Source: JANLYC01 sp963815445
GTDB lineage: Bacteria > Actinomycetota > Actinomycetes > Propionibacteriales > Nocardioidaceae
Assembly (NCBI GenBank): GCA_963815445.1
Contig: CAWFGV010000005.1
Span: forward strand, 124,001-188,000
Reading direction: 5' to 3'
Length of the DNA: 64,000 nucleotides
Shown here: positions 61,498-64,000 of the stretch, piece after piece
Layout of the letters: each line of letters starts with the position of its first letter
Numbering within the stretch: position 1 is the stretch's first letter
Made by a program: the position numbers and the translations under genes
The notes under the pieces: model-generated
The model's input: the letters and a program-made list of their open reading frames with translations, nothing else
Databases searched by the model: none
What the model was told of the DNA's origin: nothing

Positions 61498-62130
61498 TCA
61501 CCGCTCGCCGAGGAACCGCAGCACCGCCAGCACACGACGGTTCTCGTCGGGGTTGGACTCCAGACCCAGCTTGCTCATGATGCTGGTGACATGAGTCTCG
61601 ACGGTGCGGTCGGTGAGCCAGAGCCTTCTCGCGATCCCCGCGTTGGCCAGGCCCTCGGCCATCAACGAGAGGACCTCGCGCTCCCGTGGAGTCAGCGGAC
61701 TGTCGTCGGCGGGCCGGCCGACCAGCCGGGAGACCACCTCCGGGTCGAGGGCTGACCCTCCGCCCGCGACGCGGACGAGCGACTCGATGAACGTGTCGAC
61801 ATCGAGGACCCGGTCCTTGAGCAGGTAGCCGAAGCCTCCTTGGCTGACGAGCTCCACGGAGTGGTGGGTCTCCAGGTGTTGGGACAGCAGAACGACGCCG
61901 ATGTCGGGGAGCTCCTCCCGGATGGCACGTGCAGCCCGGGCGCCGTCGTCGGTGTGGTCGGGGGGCATCCGGATGTCGACGATGGCTAGGTCGGGGACCG
62001 TCTCACGTACGGTTGCAAGCAGATCGGAGGCGTTGTCCGCGCGCCCGACAACGTCGTGACCTGCAACGGCGAGCAGGCTGGCAAGACCTTCGCGGAAGAG
62101 AGCCGAATCCTCTCCGATCACGATTCGCAT
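61498..62130 (-). CDS. NarL/LuxR-type response regulator
   Basis: A 210-residue regulator. The receiver carries E-D in VIGEDSALF, the phosphoacceptor in AIVDIRMPPDHTDDG and Lys in YLLKDRV. The C-terminal HTH is LTPREREVLSLMAEGLANAG. It resembles the island regulator at 41235 in most motifs, suggesting a shared ancestor. The histidine kinase gene upstream overlaps its start by 13 bp. Targets unknown. Confidence 0.9.
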   Translation of the reverse strand: MRIVIGEDSALFREGLASLLAVAGHDVVGRADNASDLLATVRETVPDLAIVDIRMPPDHTDDGARAARAIREELPDIGVVLLSQHLETHHSVELVSQGGFGYLLKDRVLDVDTFIESLVRVAGGGSALDPEVVSRLVGRPADDSPLTPREREVLSLMAEGLANAGIARRLWLTDRTVETHVTSIMSKLGLESNPDENRRVLAVLRFLGER

Positions 62131-64000
62131 GGGAGCACCGCCTCGATCGTGGTTCCGCAGTCGACTGGGCTGTGAAGGCGAAAGGTTCCGCCGACGGCGG
62201 CGACGCGATCGGCGAGTCCGGCAAGCCCGGACCCGCTCCGTGGTTTCGCGCCGCCGCGCCCGTCGTCACGGACCAGGACTTTCAGACCCGGATCGGTCTG
62301 TTGGACGCTGACCTCGATCGCGGACGCTCCGGCGTACTTGATCGCGTTGGTGATCGCTTCGGCCGCGACGTAGTACGCCGTGGTGATGAGATGGTCTGCG
62401 AGCCGGTCCGGCGTGATGGACAGCCGCACCGGGATCGGCAGCTGACGGGTCAAGGCGGCGAGCGCTGATCGCAGTCCCTCTTCAAGACTGGCCGGGCGAA
62501 GGCCGTGGGCGATCTGCCGTAGCTCAGCCACGGCGGTGCCGAGCTCGGCGACTCCTCGGTCGAGGAGCGCGTTGACGTCGATGTCACCTTTCCCCAGCCC
62601 GTGTTGGGCTACCCGCATGGCCATCCCCAACGCGATCAGACGTTGCTGCGCACCGTCGTGCAGGTCCCGTTCGAGTCGACGCCGTTCGGCGTCGCCGGCC
62701 AGGACCAGTCGGCTCCGGCTGGCCTCCACGTCCCGAAGGGCTCCTGCCAGCTCGGCGCGCAGCCGGGTGACTTCGACCATGCTGGCAGCGGCGTCAGCGA
62801 CATCGCGCAACACTGCGGGCGGTGTCTGTGGAGATGCCGCGACCGCGCCAATCTGGACACCTCCCAGCGTGACCGGCACCAGGGCTCCCTGCGTCACCGG
62901 TCGCCCTGAGGAGTCGACGAAACCCTCGGAACCAGGAACGACGAGACCTACCCTGAGACTCGGATCGCGCAAAGCAGTGCGTAGGACCCGCTCGAGTTCC
63001 TCTGGCTGGGCGCTCTGGGTGTGCACCCGACGTTGGAGGTCCCCGATCGCGTGTAGAGCGGCCGTTCGCGCCGGGTAGAGGCGGTTGTCGACGACCCGCT
63101 GCAGCCGTCGGCGCAGCGGGGTCAGGAGCAACGCACACACGGCCGTCGCAGCGGCGGCTGCCGGGGCGGAATCGTGACCGAGGACAAGGCCGAACCCCAG
63201 GGCGAGCACGGCATACGTGCCAAGGAGAACGATGACCACGACCCCGTAGCTGATCGTGTCCGCGATCACCCGGTCGACGTCGAAGAGATCGTGGCGCAAC
63301 ATCGCGATGGCGATCGCCGTTGGCACTGCCGCCAGCACCAGTGCGCCGGCGACATCGAGAGCGCCGTTGCTGGAGCCGATCGTCAGGAAGGCGATGAATC
63401 CCGCTATGGGATAAGCAGTCGCGCCGATCCCGACGAGAACAAGCCACTTGAGCTGGGCCCGTTCACGTCCGCGCGAGCGGCGGAAACGGAGGATGAGTGA
63501 CACCGCACTGGCGAGCAGCAGTCCGAGACACCCGACGACCGACACGAAGCTCAGCACGTAGGCGAGGTCGGAGGAGGGTCCCCAGGGACGGGACACGGCT
63601 GCCATCCCGTTGCCCAGGGGTTCGCGGGAGACGGCTCCGTACACGTGCTGGAAGAGAGCGCAGACGGCCAGCAAGACGGGGACCGCGCGCCAACGCCTGC
63701 TCGGCAACCGTCCATCGGGGAAGAGCAGCAAGAGCAAGGCGACCGCTGCAATGAGCCACCAAGAGCTCTCGTCGAGGACGGCGATCACGCGGGGTGAGAG
63801 CGGCACTGAGGACCGATCCCCTCGCCAGATCGCGTAGTAGACGTCGCGCGACGTGAAGAACGCGGCCATGGCGCCGATCCAGGCCACGAGTACGCCGACC
63901 AGGTTGCCCGGAACCCTGAAAGTGATGACGACCCCGAGCGCGGCCATCACCATCCCGACCGTGGCCAGCGCGGCGAACGGTCCCACGACGTGCGCACCCG
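62118..64000 (-). CDS. Sensor histidine kinase (cut by right edge)
   Basis: At least 627 residues; the frame is still open at the right edge (GAHVVGPFAAL), so the true start may lie beyond, although GTG 63986 is possible. Multiple membrane helices, a linker region, HisKA_3 with the histidine in RDLHDGAQQRL, and HATPase_c motifs (AITNAIKYA and DDGRGG) are present. It is close in layout to the kinase at 41864. It pairs with the regulator at 61498. Confidence 0.87.
   Translation of the reverse strand, partial: GAHVVGPFAALATVGMVMAALGVVITFRVPGNLVGVLVAWIGAMAAFFTSRDVYYAIWRGDRSSVPLSPRVIAVLDESSWWLIAAVALLLLLFPDGRLPSRRWRAVPVLLAVCALFQHVYGAVSREPLGNGMAAVSRPWGPSSDLAYVLSFVSVVGCLGLLLASAVSLILRFRRSRGRERAQLKWLVLVGIGATAYPIAGFIAFLTIGSSNGALDVAGALVLAAVPTAIAIAMLRHDLFDVDRVIADTISYGVVVIVLLGTYAVLALGFGLVLGHDSAPAAAAATAVCALLLTPLRRRLQRVVDNRLYPARTAALHAIGDLQRRVHTQSAQPEELERVLRTALRDPSLRVGLVVPGSEGFVDSSGRPVTQGALVPVTLGGVQIGAVAASPQTPPAVLRDVADAAASMVEVTRLRAELAGALRDVEASRSRLVLAGDAERRRLERDLHDGAQQRLIALGMAMRVAQHGLGKGDIDVNALLDRGVAELGTAVAELRQIAHGLRPASLEEGLRSALAALTRQLPIPVRLSITPDRLADHLITTAYYVAAEAITNAIKYAGASAIEVSVQQTDPGLKVLVRDDGRGGAKPRSGSGLAGLADRVAAVGGTFRLHSPVDCGTTIEAVLPCES

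Overview
The window is high-GC DNA with dense, mostly overlapping or tightly spaced genes, many GTG starts and actinobacterial marker families: WhiB7, mycoredoxin-1, the AdnAB helicase-nuclease, UvrD2, a DUF3107 protein, a MoeZ-type sulfurtransferase and a PPA1309-family protein. It suggests a free-living actinobacterium. The PPA1309 family and general content fit a Nocardioidaceae/Propionibacteriales relative best, but that placement is inference.

Bases 1-40300 are core chromosome. From the ParA gene (2613) to the UPF0182 gene (40264) the order follows, with insertions, the block known in Mycobacterium tuberculosis as Rv3213c to Rv3193c: ParA, DEAD-box helicase, ferritin-like protein, DUF3107, TetR, MoeZ, TIGR02569 protein, alkyltransferase-like protein, AdnA, AdnB, NudC, Mrx1, UvrD2, WhiB7, AarF/ABC1 protein, a ThiF/cyclodehydratase-like protein, a zinc metalloprotease, a PDZ/Lon-like protease and UPF0182. 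Themes are DNA-break processing (AdnAB, UvrD2, LigD-like polymerase, ATL), redox and antibiotic stress (Mrx1, WhiB7) and sulfur/molybdopterin chemistry (MoeZ, MoaE). Genes present here but not in that block as I recall it include a PlsC acyltransferase, the LigD-like polymerase, a thiolase and a secreted serine protease.

An initiator tRNA-Met gene (40355-40431) marks the boundary. Its 3' half plus terminator is repeated 4440 bp downstream (44835-44912), bracketing a small degraded integrative element with an integrase remnant, a small membrane protein, a NarL-type two-component system and a membrane protein.

Bases 45000-64000 are accessory: a lipoprotein, a large membrane-spanning BTAD/STAND/WD40 regulator (frameshifted), an ECF-type sigma factor with a membrane partner, a methyltransferase (frameshifted), then an MMPL transporter, a DHA2 efflux pump, a membrane-anchored alpha/beta hydrolase and a LAL-type regulator on one strand, and a second NarL-type two-component system cut by the right edge.

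The most unusual non-coding features are a helically phased DnaA-box array far from dnaA/dnaN (about 32427-32596) with a good promoter and a foldable RNA just downstream; a roughly 70-bp palindromic element present twice with a half-repeat at a fixed 16-nt distance (9827-9900 and 23415-23489); four 22-bp direct repeats upstream of a promoter (11284-11365); and an attenuator leader for whiB7. Several otherwise conserved genes carry single-base indels, so assembly error must be excluded before they are called broken.
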